Positions 44,919 to 54,733 of a stretch of DNA of 64,000 bases are shown here, piece after piece. The notes under the pieces were generated by a model. It was given only the letters and a program-made list of their open reading frames with translations, searched no databases and was not told the DNA's origin. Origin of the DNA: Natrinema pellirubrum DSM 15624 (lineage in GTDB: Archaea; Halobacteriota; Halobacteria; Halobacteriales; Natrialbaceae); the NCBI RefSeq assembly GCF_000230735.2, contig NC_019967.1, positions 1 through 64,000 on the forward strand, read 5' to 3'. Within the stretch, counting starts at the first letter, position 1. The number at the start of each line of letters is the position of its first letter. The translations under genes were made by a program, and so were the position numbers.

Positions 44919-47126
44919 CTATCTATATACTTTCGATAGACCGTTCGTATATACTTTGTTTTTAGTTGTGAGCTTTGGCAGATCGAAGTATTCGTAGTAT
45001 ACAAACCCGTTGAAACCCGTTGTTATTGTTCCACTCGTCGTATCTGCCTGAGTGATGTACGTATACTCCTCATCAAGATCCTCTGGATCCTTTATACTCT
45101 GAATATTGGGATCAGTTTCATCAGGTGCTTTAAGCTCTGTTGAATACGCCCCCAACTTACTCTTATACACCGTACCCTCGTCGGGAATGTATTCCGCAAT
45201 AAACGAAGACGCGAATAGACCACTTTCAGGAGTGTACACTCGATATAGAGCGAATTGTTCTATTGGATCGCCGGACTGTATAATTCGATCTCTATCGAAG
45301 TTTGGTACCCGCGACGCGTCGTGAGTCACCGTCGCAGCGACGAACCCGGACGACAACAACATAAGAATCATAAGTAAGACACCTGCCGGAACAAATCGGC
45401 CTCGACTTAACTTGGGGAGGCACACAGCGAAAATCGCAAATGGTCCTAAGAATACCATCAGAAGCCCGAACGTACGTGCCGAGCTCAAAACGTTTGGTCC
45501 GAATGAGAGCGGAAATAGCACTGCTAGACCGAGCACTATACTTAAATACGCTCCATTTTGGACTACACCAGAAGCATCGTCCGCGATAATATCTTCTATC
45601 CGAGTGATGACTTGGTGCTCTATTGAGAGTACCCGTAGCAGGTAGACAAGCGAGAGGACACCGATTGTGAGACACGTGAGGGCAGCGATAATCAAGTGAG
45701 AGTAGAAAAACACCTTGAACGAAAGTGAGGGCATATCAAATGAAATCGCGTTCGTTGCGGCAGTGTTTGTTGTTGGTGTGAGAAAGCTCAGTGCACGGCC
45801 GATAAGGACGCTACCGACGAAGCTGAAGGTGTCTCTAGTTATGTAGGCGTACCACCCGAACGTCAACACGACGTAGAGTGTGAGCCCCGTGAATTCAGCC
45901 ATCGGTTGCGGTTCACCCCCGAAATATCTGAGGATTCGATAGCAGACGTATGCTGGAATAATCAACAGCAACACAAGGGGGCCGATCCCGTAGTGAGAGG
46001 TAATCAACGCCCAAAAGAACGCGAGCGCGAGGAAATTCCGATACCGCTTCTGAATACCGCTATCGAGAACGATGGCGACGAGAATAGCAGTAAAGAAAAT
46101 CGCGGCACCAGTTCGCGTATTTCGCGGGAGCAGCCGATACGTCTCCGGTAGAAAGACGTACAGTACCCCTCCGAGAAATGCCACTTCCTTTGAGAAGTAC
46201 CGCACTGAAAGTAGGTAACCGATTACAGGTGTGAATGCGAACACAACTGGATGGGCGATTTTGAACACCCTCAGAAGCGGAATGTCCATTACTAGCTTGT
46301 AGGCGGCCTGCATCGGCCCGATCCGAACCATCGCCCCTATCGTTCCCGTCGGGACCCAGTAGCCAGTACTGAGAATATTCTGAGCGATACTATATTCAGC
46401 CATTCCGTCGCCGAAGGCGAGATGCGTCGCAAGGAGGGCACGCTGTAACACGAGAGCAAAGGAGATCACCAGTATCGATAGTCCTAGATATCGTCGCTTT
46501 CCGTCGAATTGGAGGACAAGTAGAGGGAGAACGGCACACGCAGCAAGGACTGAGAGCGCTATGCTGTTCTCGCCGACGCGATTGATGAATAACGCACCAG
46601 AGATACCGAAAACCGGGAGTGTAAACAATAATAAAACGACTTTGATGTTATATTCGTAGACATAACTAAAGACGCGACATATCTCATCAACGGGGGACTG
46701 ATTCCGGGTCAGATACCACGCTGAGACAGTAAGTGCGCCGATTACACTGACGTAAATCCAGACGAGAGTGGTCCCGTTGAACGGCTTCGAAATGATCTGA
46801 AACTGCATATACACTGCGTTCGCCAGCCAGGCGACGAACATCGAAAAGGCGACGCTCAGCGCCACCGCATACAACATATCAATCGGCCGGAATCGATCTC
46901 GTATGACGCGCAAGATCAGCAATCCCGGCACGAACGTCAGTAGGACAAATCCAAGAGCCGCCTGGATAGCTGTCGTCCCCGGCAGCGGTTCTGGAAGGAA
47001 AACGCTCACCGCGTAGAGTATCGTTAGAAACCCAGAGAAACGAATTGACTGATGAGTGTTCGGAGCAATGGCCGATATTACGGCAGTCCGGAACAGCTCT
47101 GTTCGAGTTACTTGGGTGGTTGCCAT
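44919..47126 (-). CDS. Large polytopic membrane protein of the glycan cluster
   Basis: This 735-residue protein has about 14-16 hydrophobic segments in the first 600 residues and an extracellular-looking C-terminal domain (about 620-735). The layout, with the conserved-looking LAFGDGMAEYSIAQNIL loop, resembles DUF2206-type archaeal membrane proteins and GT-C glycosyltransferases, which use lipid-linked sugars. It is last in a minus-strand run with two glycosyltransferases and a sulfatase. A role in transferring or polymerising sugars outside the cell is inferred. Confidence 0.75.
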   Translation of the reverse strand: MATTQVTRTELFRTAVISAIAPNTHQSIRFSGFLTILYAVSVFLPEPLPGTTAIQAALGFVLLTFVPGLLILRVIRDRFRPIDMLYAVALSVAFSMFVAWLANAVYMQFQIISKPFNGTTLVWIYVSVIGALTVSAWYLTRNQSPVDEICRVFSYVYEYNIKVVLLLFTLPVFGISGALFINRVGENSIALSVLAACAVLPLLVLQFDGKRRYLGLSILVISFALVLQRALLATHLAFGDGMAEYSIAQNILSTGYWVPTGTIGAMVRIGPMQAAYKLVMDIPLLRVFKIAHPVVFAFTPVIGYLLSVRYFSKEVAFLGGVLYVFLPETYRLLPRNTRTGAAIFFTAILVAIVLDSGIQKRYRNFLALAFFWALITSHYGIGPLVLLLIIPAYVCYRILRYFGGEPQPMAEFTGLTLYVVLTFGWYAYITRDTFSFVGSVLIGRALSFLTPTTNTAATNAISFDMPSLSFKVFFYSHLIIAALTCLTIGVLSLVYLLRVLSIEHQVITRIEDIIADDASGVVQNGAYLSIVLGLAVLFPLSFGPNVLSSARTFGLLMVFLGPFAIFAVCLPKLSRGRFVPAGVLLMILMLLSSGFVAATVTHDASRVPNFDRDRIIQSGDPIEQFALYRVYTPESGLFASSFIAEYIPDEGTVYKSKLGAYSTELKAPDETDPNIQSIKDPEDLDEEYTYITQADTTSGTITTGFNGFVYYEYFDLPKLTTKNKVYTNGLSKVYR

Positions 47127-47165
47127 TACTGTGATCCCCTGTCAGAGAGCAGGCACGCCCGCTGT

Positions 47166-48269
47166 TCAATCATCTTCTTCGGTAGTCATAGTTCCTGCGT
47201 CAAGTACGGCATTTAGCTTTTCGCTGAACTCGCCATAGTTCTCTTCGGCGACTTGATGAGTGTTACTCAGTGATTTTACGGCAGGGATCGACTCGAAGGC
47301 AACGATCTCTAAATCGAAGTAGCTCGCCTCAGAGAGCGGAAGCCCCCAGCCCTCCGAGAGTGAACACGTTGCGTAGACGTCGCTCCTTTTATAAACCCCC
47401 GCGAGTGTCTCATCGTCAACGAATCCCGTTAAGACGACATCATCGCCCGCTAGTTCCCGGACACGCTCGGAGTACTCAGGCATACTCTCTTCACCGACGA
47501 GGAGGAGTTTACACTCGGTCTCTTCTTCCCTGGCCGCTTGGAATGCTTCTATCAGTCTATGGATGTTCTTGCGGGGGGAAATCCGGCCAACATGAAGTAC
47601 GACGGTATCTTCGGGTGTGAGGTCGAATCGTTCGTTAATCGTCTCCTCATCCGCAACATCCTCAAATCTCGATTCAGTAATCGTGTTCGGAACGACGATT
47701 GACTCACGTCCAGTTTTCGCTTCAATATACTCCCCGGACTCCTCGCTCACCGCACAGAGGTAATCGGCCTTTCGGACGGCATAGTTCTTGGTTTCGAGGT
47801 GATGTTGGACTCGTGCCCAGATATGGGCCAGCCCTTCGAAGAGTTCGTCCGACGATCCTGACGGATGCGACCAGTACACGTAAGGAACGTTGTGAATCAC
47901 CTTGGCCGCATGCCCGAGCGTCGAGAACGGAAATCGGTGTGCAATAATCAAATCGAAACGATTTGCTGACCGAACGAAGTTGAGAGCACTGAGACTGGCG
48001 AGCGTAAGTAACTTATCGACCTCTTTGTACGGACTTGTCTCGAAATGACCGAGGGCGTGGAGGGAAACATCTTCTGGCGGTTTTCTCGTCCCCTCTAGCG
48101 TGAATATCTCGATGTCGTACCCCTCATCACGTAACTCGACAGCTTGTTGTTCAATCACCCGTGCGACGCCACCGATATCGCTATACGACGTCCCGCAGAT
48201 GGCGATTCGAGATATATCATCCTCAAGGGATCCAACGAAGTCAGTAACGGAATCACGGGTAGTAGTCAT
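47166..48269 (-). CDS. Glycosyltransferase family 4
   Basis: This 367-residue GT-B enzyme has an N-terminal YSDIGGVARVIEQQAVEL and a C-terminal VVLHVGRISPRKNIHRLIEAF, CKLLLVGEES and SLSEGWGLPLSEASYFDLEIVAFE (EX7E region). It is five bases from the next glycosyltransferase gene and clearly in one operon. Donor and acceptor sugars cannot be told. Confidence 0.9.
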   Translation of the reverse strand: MTTTRDSVTDFVGSLEDDISRIAICGTSYSDIGGVARVIEQQAVELRDEGYDIEIFTLEGTRKPPEDVSLHALGHFETSPYKEVDKLLTLASLSALNFVRSANRFDLIIAHRFPFSTLGHAAKVIHNVPYVYWSHPSGSSDELFEGLAHIWARVQHHLETKNYAVRKADYLCAVSEESGEYIEAKTGRESIVVPNTITESRFEDVADEETINERFDLTPEDTVVLHVGRISPRKNIHRLIEAFQAAREEETECKLLLVGEESMPEYSERVRELAGDDVVLTGFVDDETLAGVYKRSDVYATCSLSEGWGLPLSEASYFDLEIVAFESIPAVKSLSNTHQVAEENYGEFSEKLNAVLDAGTMTTEEDD

Positions 48270-48273
48270 TCTA

Positions 48274-49458
48274 TCATGCCTCCTTCTGCGTCCCCTTCCG
48301 TGTGAACGCAGAGTACACGTTCTCAGTCTGCTGAATCGCTCGATCCCACGAACGTGACTTCCTGTCCTGAATTGATGCTTTTTCCATTTCCTCTCGCATC
48401 TGATCGTCCTGTATCATCTCTTTGATTGCCCCTGCTAACGAACCTTCGTTTCGCTCCACCACGCACCCATCTACGCCGTCATCAACCGCCGTAGGAATTC
48501 CACCAGCATCCGCGCCGATCACCGGCGTCCCACAGGCTATCGCTTCAAGCAACACAAGTCCGAACCCCTCATATTTGGACGGGAGGATGAATACATCGGC
48601 AGAAGAGTACAACTCTGGGAGATCACCATCGTCAACGTACCCGAGGAAACGTACCTGCTCTTGAATTCCTAACTCCTGTGCCAACTTACGGAGTCGCTCT
48701 TCATGCCGCCCGGTACCGGCGATGAGAAACTCCACGTCGTCGGATTCCACTCGCGCGAGCGCCCGCAACGCCAGGCCAAGTCCTTTCCGAGCGCCGAGCC
48801 GTCCAACGTAGAGTAACGACATCTTCTCTGAATCAACAGCTGGATGCCGCTCTTCACGCGGATGGAACCAGTCCGTGTCCACGCCGTGGGGAACCATCTC
48901 AACATCGCCCTCACTAAGTCGGTAGCTCGTCGTCAACTGGTCGTAAGCGTGATCGCTGATTGCAATCACCTTGTCAGCGTCACGACTCGCCACGTAGTCC
49001 ATCACGACGTTCATCGGATGGAAGAAGTACTTCAGCAAGTAGTCCGCGGGCGTCTCTAGCGCGACCGCCTTTGCTTCCCCGATTGACGTCCCGTGACTCG
49101 TCAATACTACGGGCGTCTCAATGTCATTGAATGCTGTCACTGCGACCGTTGAGGCAGGCATCATCGTACCGTGAACGATATCGTATGCCTCGAAATCGAT
49201 TTCTCGCCGTGCTGTGAAGCTGAACCACAGCGTCTCGAACGTGACGAGCTTCCGTCTTGCCTTACAGATCCGATGAACGGAGACATTCTCATGAACGTCT
49301 GCCTTCTCGTCCGGACTGTCAATCCACTGCGTAAACACGTCCACATTATGACCCCGCTCGGCAAGCCCGTTGGCGAGTTCGTGCGCGTACGTCTCCGCAC
49401 CCCCGACACCTGGAGGAAACTGTTTTGAGATGAGGCAGACGCGTAGAGTGTCATACAT
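48274..49458 (-). CDS. Glycosyltransferase family 4
   Basis: This 394-residue GT-B fold begins FPPGVGGAETYAHELANGLAERGHNVDVFT. The C-terminal donor domain shows LLYVGRLGARKGLGLALRAL, FLIAGTGRHEERLRKLA and LPSKYEGFGLVLLEAIACGTPVIGADAGGIP. All family landmarks are present. It starts one base after the sulfatase stop, so it is in the same transcript. Confidence 0.92.
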   Translation of the reverse strand: MYDTLRVCLISKQFPPGVGGAETYAHELANGLAERGHNVDVFTQWIDSPDEKADVHENVSVHRICKARRKLVTFETLWFSFTARREIDFEAYDIVHGTMMPASTVAVTAFNDIETPVVLTSHGTSIGEAKAVALETPADYLLKYFFHPMNVVMDYVASRDADKVIAISDHAYDQLTTSYRLSEGDVEMVPHGVDTDWFHPREERHPAVDSEKMSLLYVGRLGARKGLGLALRALARVESDDVEFLIAGTGRHEERLRKLAQELGIQEQVRFLGYVDDGDLPELYSSADVFILPSKYEGFGLVLLEAIACGTPVIGADAGGIPTAVDDGVDGCVVERNEGSLAGAIKEMIQDDQMREEMEKASIQDRKSRSWDRAIQQTENVYSAFTRKGTQKEA

Positions 49459-49459
49459 A

Positions 49460-50719
49460 CTACTCTTTGTACCCCAGAGCGCTCAACCGTTGCTCAATCT
49501 CTTCGTCAACGTCCTCATCCTCGCCGATCTCGTCGCCGTTCTCGATGCGAACGCGCTGTTCAACATACGCTTCAAGCTCGGAGTGAAGCGACCGGTCAGA
49601 GCTCTCCGTGAACTCTATTGCGCCACTATCCCGATCTCGTTCGCAGAAACATTTGTCCTCACGAGTGCGAACAGCGTATCGCCGGAGATGACTGTGTTCG
49701 TCCTCTCCACGAGCTTGGGAGAAAACCCGCCTGTCGCTTGAAGCGTCGAACAACGATACACCATCGGTACTGTCGCGTCCGACTGTTTCTTCGATAGTTG
49801 CCACGACATCTAGAGTGCTCACAGGTGCCTCTACTGATTCGCTATCGCCGTTTGGAGGTCGCATAAACAGTGGCACGTGGGTAATTTCGTCGTGTAAATA
49901 CCGTGGGTGTTCGTAGTAGCCGTGTTCTCCAAACGCGTCACCGTGGTCAGCCGTGACGACAAGTAGCGACCGCTCCAGTAATCCCCGGTCACGAAGTTCG
50001 TCTAGAAACGCACCGATATACTCGTCGTTGTACCGAATCTCGGCGTCGTACAGATCAATCAACAGCTGCTGTTCCTCCTCAGTAATAGACTCAGGATTGT
50101 CAATAGCACGCTGGTACAGCGACTGTGCGTCCCGGCCTGACAAGCCTTGGTCCGAGTACAGCGTCGCGTATTCCCCAGGAGGTTCGTACGGACCGTGCGT
50201 GTCCATATAGTGGTTCCAGAGGAAGAATGACTCTCCGTCGTCGAGTGAATCGATCCAGTTTAACGAACGCTCGTTGATCTCCTCAGCTCGCGCGTAGTGG
50301 CGGTTCCGAAACTTGTCAAGCGCGCGTTGTGCAAGCGCGATTAGCTTGTGTTGGCCGAGATGGAGATCGTCGTCGAAAACATCGAAGCCCCGGTCGAAAC
50401 CGTACGCCCGTGAGACAAACGGGTTCGAGTGAAACCCTGCTGTCGCAAACCCCTCTTCGGAGAGCGTTGACGCAATAGTGTCAGAAGCGAGGTGGTACTT
50501 CGAGTCAATAGCGACGTCAGGGTATTTCCCGGTCAAAAGCGCTGGAACTGCCTCTCGCGTGTGCGAACTCGCGCTATACGCGTTCGTGAACCGGATACTC
50601 TCCTCCGCGAGTTCATCTAGTACGGGCGACGTATCGCGGTGGTACCCGTAGCAGGAGAGGTGGTCTGCGCGGAGCGCGTCCGCAGAAAGCAAGATAACAT
50701 TCTCCCAGTCCTCACTCAT
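49460..50719 (-). CDS. Sulfatase / alkaline-phosphatase-superfamily hydrolase
   Basis: This protein has 419 residues from MSEDWENVILLSADALRADHL (50719); a start at 50737 is possible. D13 and the LTGKYP region with SSHTR at 51-55 correspond to the sulfatase active-site motif C/S-x-P-x-R, here with Ser and His instead of the usual Cys and Pro. The VTADHGDAFGEHGYYEHPRYLHDEITHVPLF block carries the later metal ligands. No signal peptide, so it is probably cytoplasmic or acts as a sulfo/phospho-transferase. It leads the operon of two glycosyltransferases and a membrane protein. Confidence 0.83.
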   Translation of the reverse strand: MSEDWENVILLSADALRADHLSCYGYHRDTSPVLDELAEESIRFTNAYSASSHTREAVPALLTGKYPDVAIDSKYHLASDTIASTLSEEGFATAGFHSNPFVSRAYGFDRGFDVFDDDLHLGQHKLIALAQRALDKFRNRHYARAEEINERSLNWIDSLDDGESFFLWNHYMDTHGPYEPPGEYATLYSDQGLSGRDAQSLYQRAIDNPESITEEEQQLLIDLYDAEIRYNDEYIGAFLDELRDRGLLERSLLVVTADHGDAFGEHGYYEHPRYLHDEITHVPLFMRPPNGDSESVEAPVSTLDVVATIEETVGRDSTDGVSLFDASSDRRVFSQARGEDEHSHLRRYAVRTREDKCFCERDRDSGAIEFTESSDRSLHSELEAYVEQRVRIENGDEIGEDEDVDEEIEQRLSALGYKE

Positions 50720-50869
50720 TGTATCGATGGAAAACATGATGGGACATAGGTGTTACGCGAACAATATCCACCAAGAATCATCAAGCCGCGTTACTCTTCG
50801 CTACGATCCATTCGTTGGCCTGTCGGCACATCGAAAAGACATTATCCCATACTCCCAGCATATCGGATA

Positions 50870-52009
50870 ATGCGCGTGGCTTTCGTGTCGAACGTCGTCT
50901 ACCCCTTCGTCACCGGCGGGGCCGAGAAGCGAATCCACGAAATCGGCACTCGACTCGCCGACGAGGGCCACGACGTCACCATCTATGGCCGCCACTTCTG
51001 GGACGGCCCCGAACAGATCACCCACGAGGGAATGACGCTGCGCGCAGTCGCCCCCGAAGCCGACCTCTACGACGGAGATCGACGTTCCATCACGGAAGCC
51101 ATAGACTTCGCAGCTCGCGCACTTCCCCAACTCCGCAGACACCTCCGCCGCGACGAACACGACGTCGTCGTCGCCAGCGTCTTCCCGTACTTCCCGGTGC
51201 TCGCCACGAAACTCGCCAGTCTTCGCACGGATACACCACTCGTAACCACGTGGCACGAGGTCTGGGGCGATTACTGGGAGGAGTATCTCGGTCACCTCGC
51301 CCCGTTCGGTAAGCTCACCGAGCACGTCACCGCACGCACACCACAACATCCGATAGCGATCTCGTCCATCACGGCTGACCGTCTCGCCGCTATTGGCCCC
51401 GCCCGTGAGACCATCGAAATCGTTCCGAACGGCATCGACGTCGATCAGGTCAGAAGCGCCCCGCTCCCCGAACAGGGTTACGACGTGCTCTTCGCTGGCA
51501 GACTCATCGAACACAAGAACGTGGACGTGCTTCTGGATGCCTTCGACCAAGTCGCCGACGATCACGACGCCACGCTGGGTATCGTCGGTGACGGTCCCGA
51601 ACGCGAACGCCTCGAAAGAGCGCAGGAGACATTGACTCACGCCGACCGGGTCGAATTCCTCGGCTTCCTCGACGACTACGATGACGTGCTTGGCCATATG
51701 CGCGCCGCCGACGTCTTCGCGTCTCCGAGCACCCGCGAGGGATTCGGCATCACGTTCGTCGAAGCGATGGCCGCCGACTGTACCGTCATCGCCGCCGACC
51801 ATCCTGATTCGGCTGCGGACGAAGTCATCGACGACGCAGGCTTCCTCGTCGATCCTACGGTTGAGTCCCTGACGAAGACACTCGACGCCGCATTAGGTGG
51901 TGAACGTCCACCGACGAACCCCGTCGAACGCGCGCAGCGATACGACTGGGACGCAGTAGCTGCCCAGGCAGAAACTGCCTATCAGCGTGCTATCGACGGC
52001 ACCTGGTAA
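50870..52009 (+). CDS. Glycosyltransferase family 4
   Basis: This protein has 379 residues from MRVAFVSNVVYPFVTGGAEKR (50870). The donor domain shows VLFAGRLIEHKNVDVLLDAF, LGIVGDGPERERLE and ASPSTREGFGITFVEAMAADCTVIAADHPDSAADEVI. It is divergent from the sulfatase operon and shares its upstream region. The G+C content is higher than in the genes around 38-45 kb. Confidence 0.92.
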   Translation: MRVAFVSNVVYPFVTGGAEKRIHEIGTRLADEGHDVTIYGRHFWDGPEQITHEGMTLRAVAPEADLYDGDRRSITEAIDFAARALPQLRRHLRRDEHDVVVASVFPYFPVLATKLASLRTDTPLVTTWHEVWGDYWEEYLGHLAPFGKLTEHVTARTPQHPIAISSITADRLAAIGPARETIEIVPNGIDVDQVRSAPLPEQGYDVLFAGRLIEHKNVDVLLDAFDQVADDHDATLGIVGDGPERERLERAQETLTHADRVEFLGFLDDYDDVLGHMRAADVFASPSTREGFGITFVEAMAADCTVIAADHPDSAADEVIDDAGFLVDPTVESLTKTLDAALGGERPPTNPVERAQRYDWDAVAAQAETAYQRAIDGTW

Positions 52010-52138
52010 TCAATAGCTCATCGCATCGTACAGCCCCCGAGCAATCTCGTATGTCCCGCTATCGAGCGGCCCCTCCTCTGAATAATCCAGGTTCTGAACC
52101 TCACAAACACCTGTCAACGCTACCGTAGGCGGATCTTC
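52010..52138 (-). pseudogene. C-terminal gene fragment beside a TnpB element
   Basis: On the minus strand an open frame leaves the TnpB element end at about 52139 and reads EDPPTVALTGVCEVQNLDYS... to a TGA at 52010-52012. It has coding composition but no start, so it is the tail of a gene cut by the element. The frame overlaps the glycosyltransferase stop by no bases. I do not recognise the family. Confidence 0.5.
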
Positions 52139-52189
52139 TTGACATCCTCCCACCCCTAAAGGGGAGGGATTCCTCCGGTGGGATGTTGG

Positions 52190-53500
52190 CTATGCCGTAC
52201 CCACGGAGGCAAGTTTCCCGTCGTCGGTACTCTGGTTTGTGCGCTCCTCGTTGGGACTTGCCCTCTCGGGAGAGCGTGACGACTCCGACCACGTATGGTC
52301 GTCCCACTTGAGGCGCACGGGCCGTGCCATCGACCCGACTTCTTTGCCAGCCTGTCGTTCGAGGAACGTCCGCGAGGCACCGAGGTCGGCGTGTCCCTCG
52401 TAGCCACACGAACACCGGAACACGTCGCCGGCCCGCTCTGTCTCGTCTCGCTCGCCACACACGGGGCACTCCGCCGTCGTGTATGCTTCTGACTCGATTT
52501 CGACCGTGATGCCATACTCCTCGGCGGTCGTGGCGAGACGGTCGATGAACGAGCGATACGCCCAGAATTGGTGCGTTTTCTCGTTCACTCGCGCCGACCA
52601 ATGTTCCGACAGCACATCGTTGAGGTGGCCCACGTATACGGTGGCAACGCCCTCGTCGTACAGTCGTTCCATCAAGTCCCGCACGAGCGTGTCCTGTGCG
52701 TGGTCGCGTCGGCGTGTCCGCTTGCGGTAGAGGCGTCGAATCCGGCGACTGCTGTACCGGCCCTCGCGGAGTTTCGATTGCAAGCGGGCGATCTCCTCGG
52801 TGGTTTCGCGGAAGCGGACGAACAGGTCGCGGCCCTCGTAGAGGTACTGCTGGCCGGTTGTGGTAGTACAGGCGACGAGGTTGTTCGCGCCAACGTCCAA
52901 GGCAGCCGATTCCTCGGCTAGTGGTGAATCCCGTCGAGAATCAGGTACGGTAACGGGTTGAATGGCCCTGAACGTGTCTTCGACCTCGTCGTAGTACAGT
53001 TCCAACCGACCCTGTTCGCCCTCCCATTTCGGGTTGCCAGCGACTTCGAGGCGTAGGCGCTCCTGGTAGCCAAGTCCGTACTCGTCTTTTAAGTCTTGGC
53101 CGACAGGGATTTCGAGGCGGCTCCGTTCGCCGATTTCGAGGGTGTACTGGTCGTTGCGGATGAACGTGCGGAGTTCCCGACCCTCATCTTCGTTGCCCCA
53201 GTATCCGGGCGGGGCGGCGTCCTCGCCATCCTCTCGGGCAGCGAAGAACGACCGCCACGCCTCGCTGTTCTTGCGGATGACCTGTTGAGCGGTGGCAGAG
53301 CCAAGGACACCGACGTACTGCTTGCGGTAGTCGGCGGTATCCCACACCGACTCGCCGTCAAAGAAGTTCTGGCGACGTTCGTAGGTGAGTTCGTTCCACA
53401 GGCTGGCGGAGGCGTCCAACAGCTCGTGGAGCAGTTGCTCGTCCTGCGTGGAGAGCGGGCGCACCGCGAATGTGTTGGTTCGCCTCACGACAACAGACAT
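52190..53500 (-). CDS. tnpB: TnpB-family protein, possibly nuclease-altered
   Basis: The start at [16 protein letters not shown] (53500) gives 436 residues. It has a RuvC Asp D202 in [12 protein letters not shown] and D372 in [12 protein letters not shown], and a zinc ribbon C345, C348, C363, C365. Where TnpB proteins have an acidic residue in the middle RuvC motif (ED or GD before L), this protein reads [10 protein letters not shown] with H292. If the alignment holds, the nuclease is weakened or dead, as in TnpB-like repressors. It differs strongly from copy 1 at 2055-3272. Confidence 0.85.
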   Translation of the reverse strand: MSVVVRRTNTFAVRPLSTQDEQLLHELLDASASLWNELTYERRQNFFDGESVWDTADYRKQYVGVLGSATAQQVIRKNSEAWRSFFAAREDGEDAAPPGYWGNEDEGRELRTFIRNDQYTLEIGERSRLEIPVGQDLKDEYGLGYQERLRLEVAGNPKWEGEQGRLELYYDEVEDTFRAIQPVTVPDSRRDSPLAEESAALDVGANNLVACTTTTGQQYLYEGRDLFVRFRETTEEIARLQSKLREGRYSSRRIRRLYRKRTRRRDHAQDTLVRDLMERLYDEGVATVYVGHLNDVLSEHWSARVNEKTHQFWAYRSFIDRLATTAEEYGITVEIESEAYTTAECPVCGERDETERAGDVFRCSCGYEGHADLGASRTFLERQAGKEVGSMARPVRLKWDDHTWSESSRSPERASPNEERTNQSTDDGKLASVGTA

Positions 53501-53533
53501 TTGTAGTTCTATGTCTAAATGTCTTTTGGACAT
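53496..53533. promoter_or_regulatory. Shared promoter with ATGTC/GACAT repeats
   Basis: In the 38 bases between tnpB and the RHH gene, GACAT (53496-53500), ATGTC (53511-53515), ATGTC (53519-53523) and GACAT (53529-53533) form overlapping inverted repeats. The first includes the tnpB start codon. This looks like an operator for an RHH protein. Confidence 0.55.
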
Positions 53534-53538
53534 AGGCG

Positions 53539-53679
53539 ATGCGACCGAACATCGACATTTCGCACACGTTGAACGGGCGCGTGAAAGACTACGCCGAACA
53601 GCAGGACGTGAGCCTCGAAGAAGCCTATCAGGAGATTATCGAAGCGGGGTTGGAAGCGGTGGAACCTCCAGACGAGTAA
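53539..53679 (+). CDS. Small RHH protein divergent from tnpB
   Basis: This is a 46-residue frame, [19 protein letters not shown], then a second helix ([18 protein letters not shown]). One strand and two helices fit a minimal ribbon-helix-helix (CopG-type) DNA-binding protein. It is inside the TnpB element and transcribed away from tnpB from a shared 38-base promoter with inverted repeats, so it may repress both genes. Confidence 0.65.
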   Translation: MRPNIDISHTLNGRVKDYAEQQDVSLEEAYQEIIEAGLEAVEPPDE

Positions 53680-53739
53680 TAGCGCGTGGATTGCCAAGCC
53701 ATGCTGTCGCTTACACCTACCCCTAAAGGGATGGGCTTC

Positions 53740-54333
53740 CGCTCGCTACGTGTCATCGACGGTGACACCTCCGCGTATCCGCCGAGGGACTGGATGATGT
53801 CCCACGCCTCCCGGGTCATCATACCCGTGCCGTCGTCCCGAACGTCGATCACGTCGTCCAGATCGACGAGCATAAGCGGCCCGTCGTCAGGCTGGAAGTC
53901 TGCGTGGGGCACGATCACCATCGGGTACAACGGACGTGGCTCCACGGCCTCGCCGTGGTCTGTCGTCCCCCAGGTACCACGCCGGATCGACGTGGCCGTT
54001 CACGGTTCCGTTCAGCGCCTCCATCACGTCGCCGAACCGTCCGCCGACTCGGTTGTCCCACGAAACCGAATCCCGGCCCCACTTCACCGTCCCTGCATAG
54101 CCGTCGTTGAATGGGGCACGCGGTTGCTTTTGTTCCAGATCCCAGCAGAACCAGTTCCGGGTCGTCTGCCCGAACCCGATCAGATCCTGTGGAATCACAC
54201 GGTCGGCGTCGTGCACCGAGTCAGGTAGCTCCAACACGACGTGCTCGTCAGTCACCTCGTCAACGCGTACCGGACTCCCCGTGACCGCCGACGCGTCTGG
54301 AGGGCGTGTCGACGCACTCCTCTCTGTTGTCAT
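53740..54333 (-). pseudogene. Broken primase-polymerase gene, N-terminal part
   Basis: The frame from 54333 (MTTERSASTRPPDASAVTG and on) matches the start of primase-polymerases (WFCWDLEQKQPRAPFN). At five C on the plus strand (53967-53971) the frame shifts; with four, WYLG would continue as TTDHGEAVEPRPLYP and then reach the catalytic VDLDDV and YAEVSPS. At about 53740 the TnpB element cuts the rest. So the gene is broken twice. It is a distant relative of the intact protein at 23321-24574. It overlaps the UvrD fragment by ATGA. Confidence 0.7.
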
Positions 54334-54671
54334 CGGTCGTCAGCACCCCCGTCCGTCATCGCTTCGCTCGCCTGCCGTCGAGCGGACGCCGCCGCCTGCG
54401 GCGCGAGATTCCCCGGCAGATGATCGATGGCACCGGGGAAGGCGTCGTACATTAGGTGCAGCCGCTCTGACGCTCTACTTAGGCCGACGTACCACGTCCG
54501 GGCTTCGTTCTGGCGCGTCTCGTCCGACCGATCCATCTCGCGGGCAATCTCCCCTGTGATTCCATCGAAGCAGCAGTCGTCCGTGGCCTCGGCTCCCTTG
54601 CTCGCGTGGATCGTGAGGACGCGAACGTGATACGTGTCTTCGACAACGTCGTCGCACCGGGTGGTTATCAC
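54330..54671 (-). pseudogene. C-terminal fragment of a UvrD/Rep-family helicase
   Basis: The 113 readable residues hold the last helicase motifs: VLTIHASKGAEA (motif V) and TWYVGLSRASERLHLMY (motif VI). The frame is stopped upstream near 54700, so the ATPase core and motifs I-IV are missing. It is coupled to the primase fragment by ATGA. Helicase plus primase-polymerase is a usual plasmid or virus replication pair; here both have been lost by deletion next to mcm. Confidence 0.72.
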
Positions 54672-54733
54672 CGCCTCAGAAAGAACATCGTGGGACGTCT
54701 ACCCGGGGAAAAGCAGAACCCAGCCGCTCTAGA

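Larger units (their letters stand above)
52139..53740 (-). mobile_element. IS1341-type element with tnpB, copy 2
   Basis: Both ends have a similar hairpin built on ACCCCTAAAGGG (about 52145-52172) and ACCCCTAAAGGGATGGG-like bases (about 53715-53738). Between them are tnpB and a small divergent RHH gene. Gene fragments adjoin both sides. The 3' end next to the tnpB stop is the likely guide RNA source in this family. Confidence 0.65.

Noticed and set aside
50801-51802. 333-codon minus-strand frame
   Set aside because: It is the complement of a clear family-4 glycosyltransferase gene.
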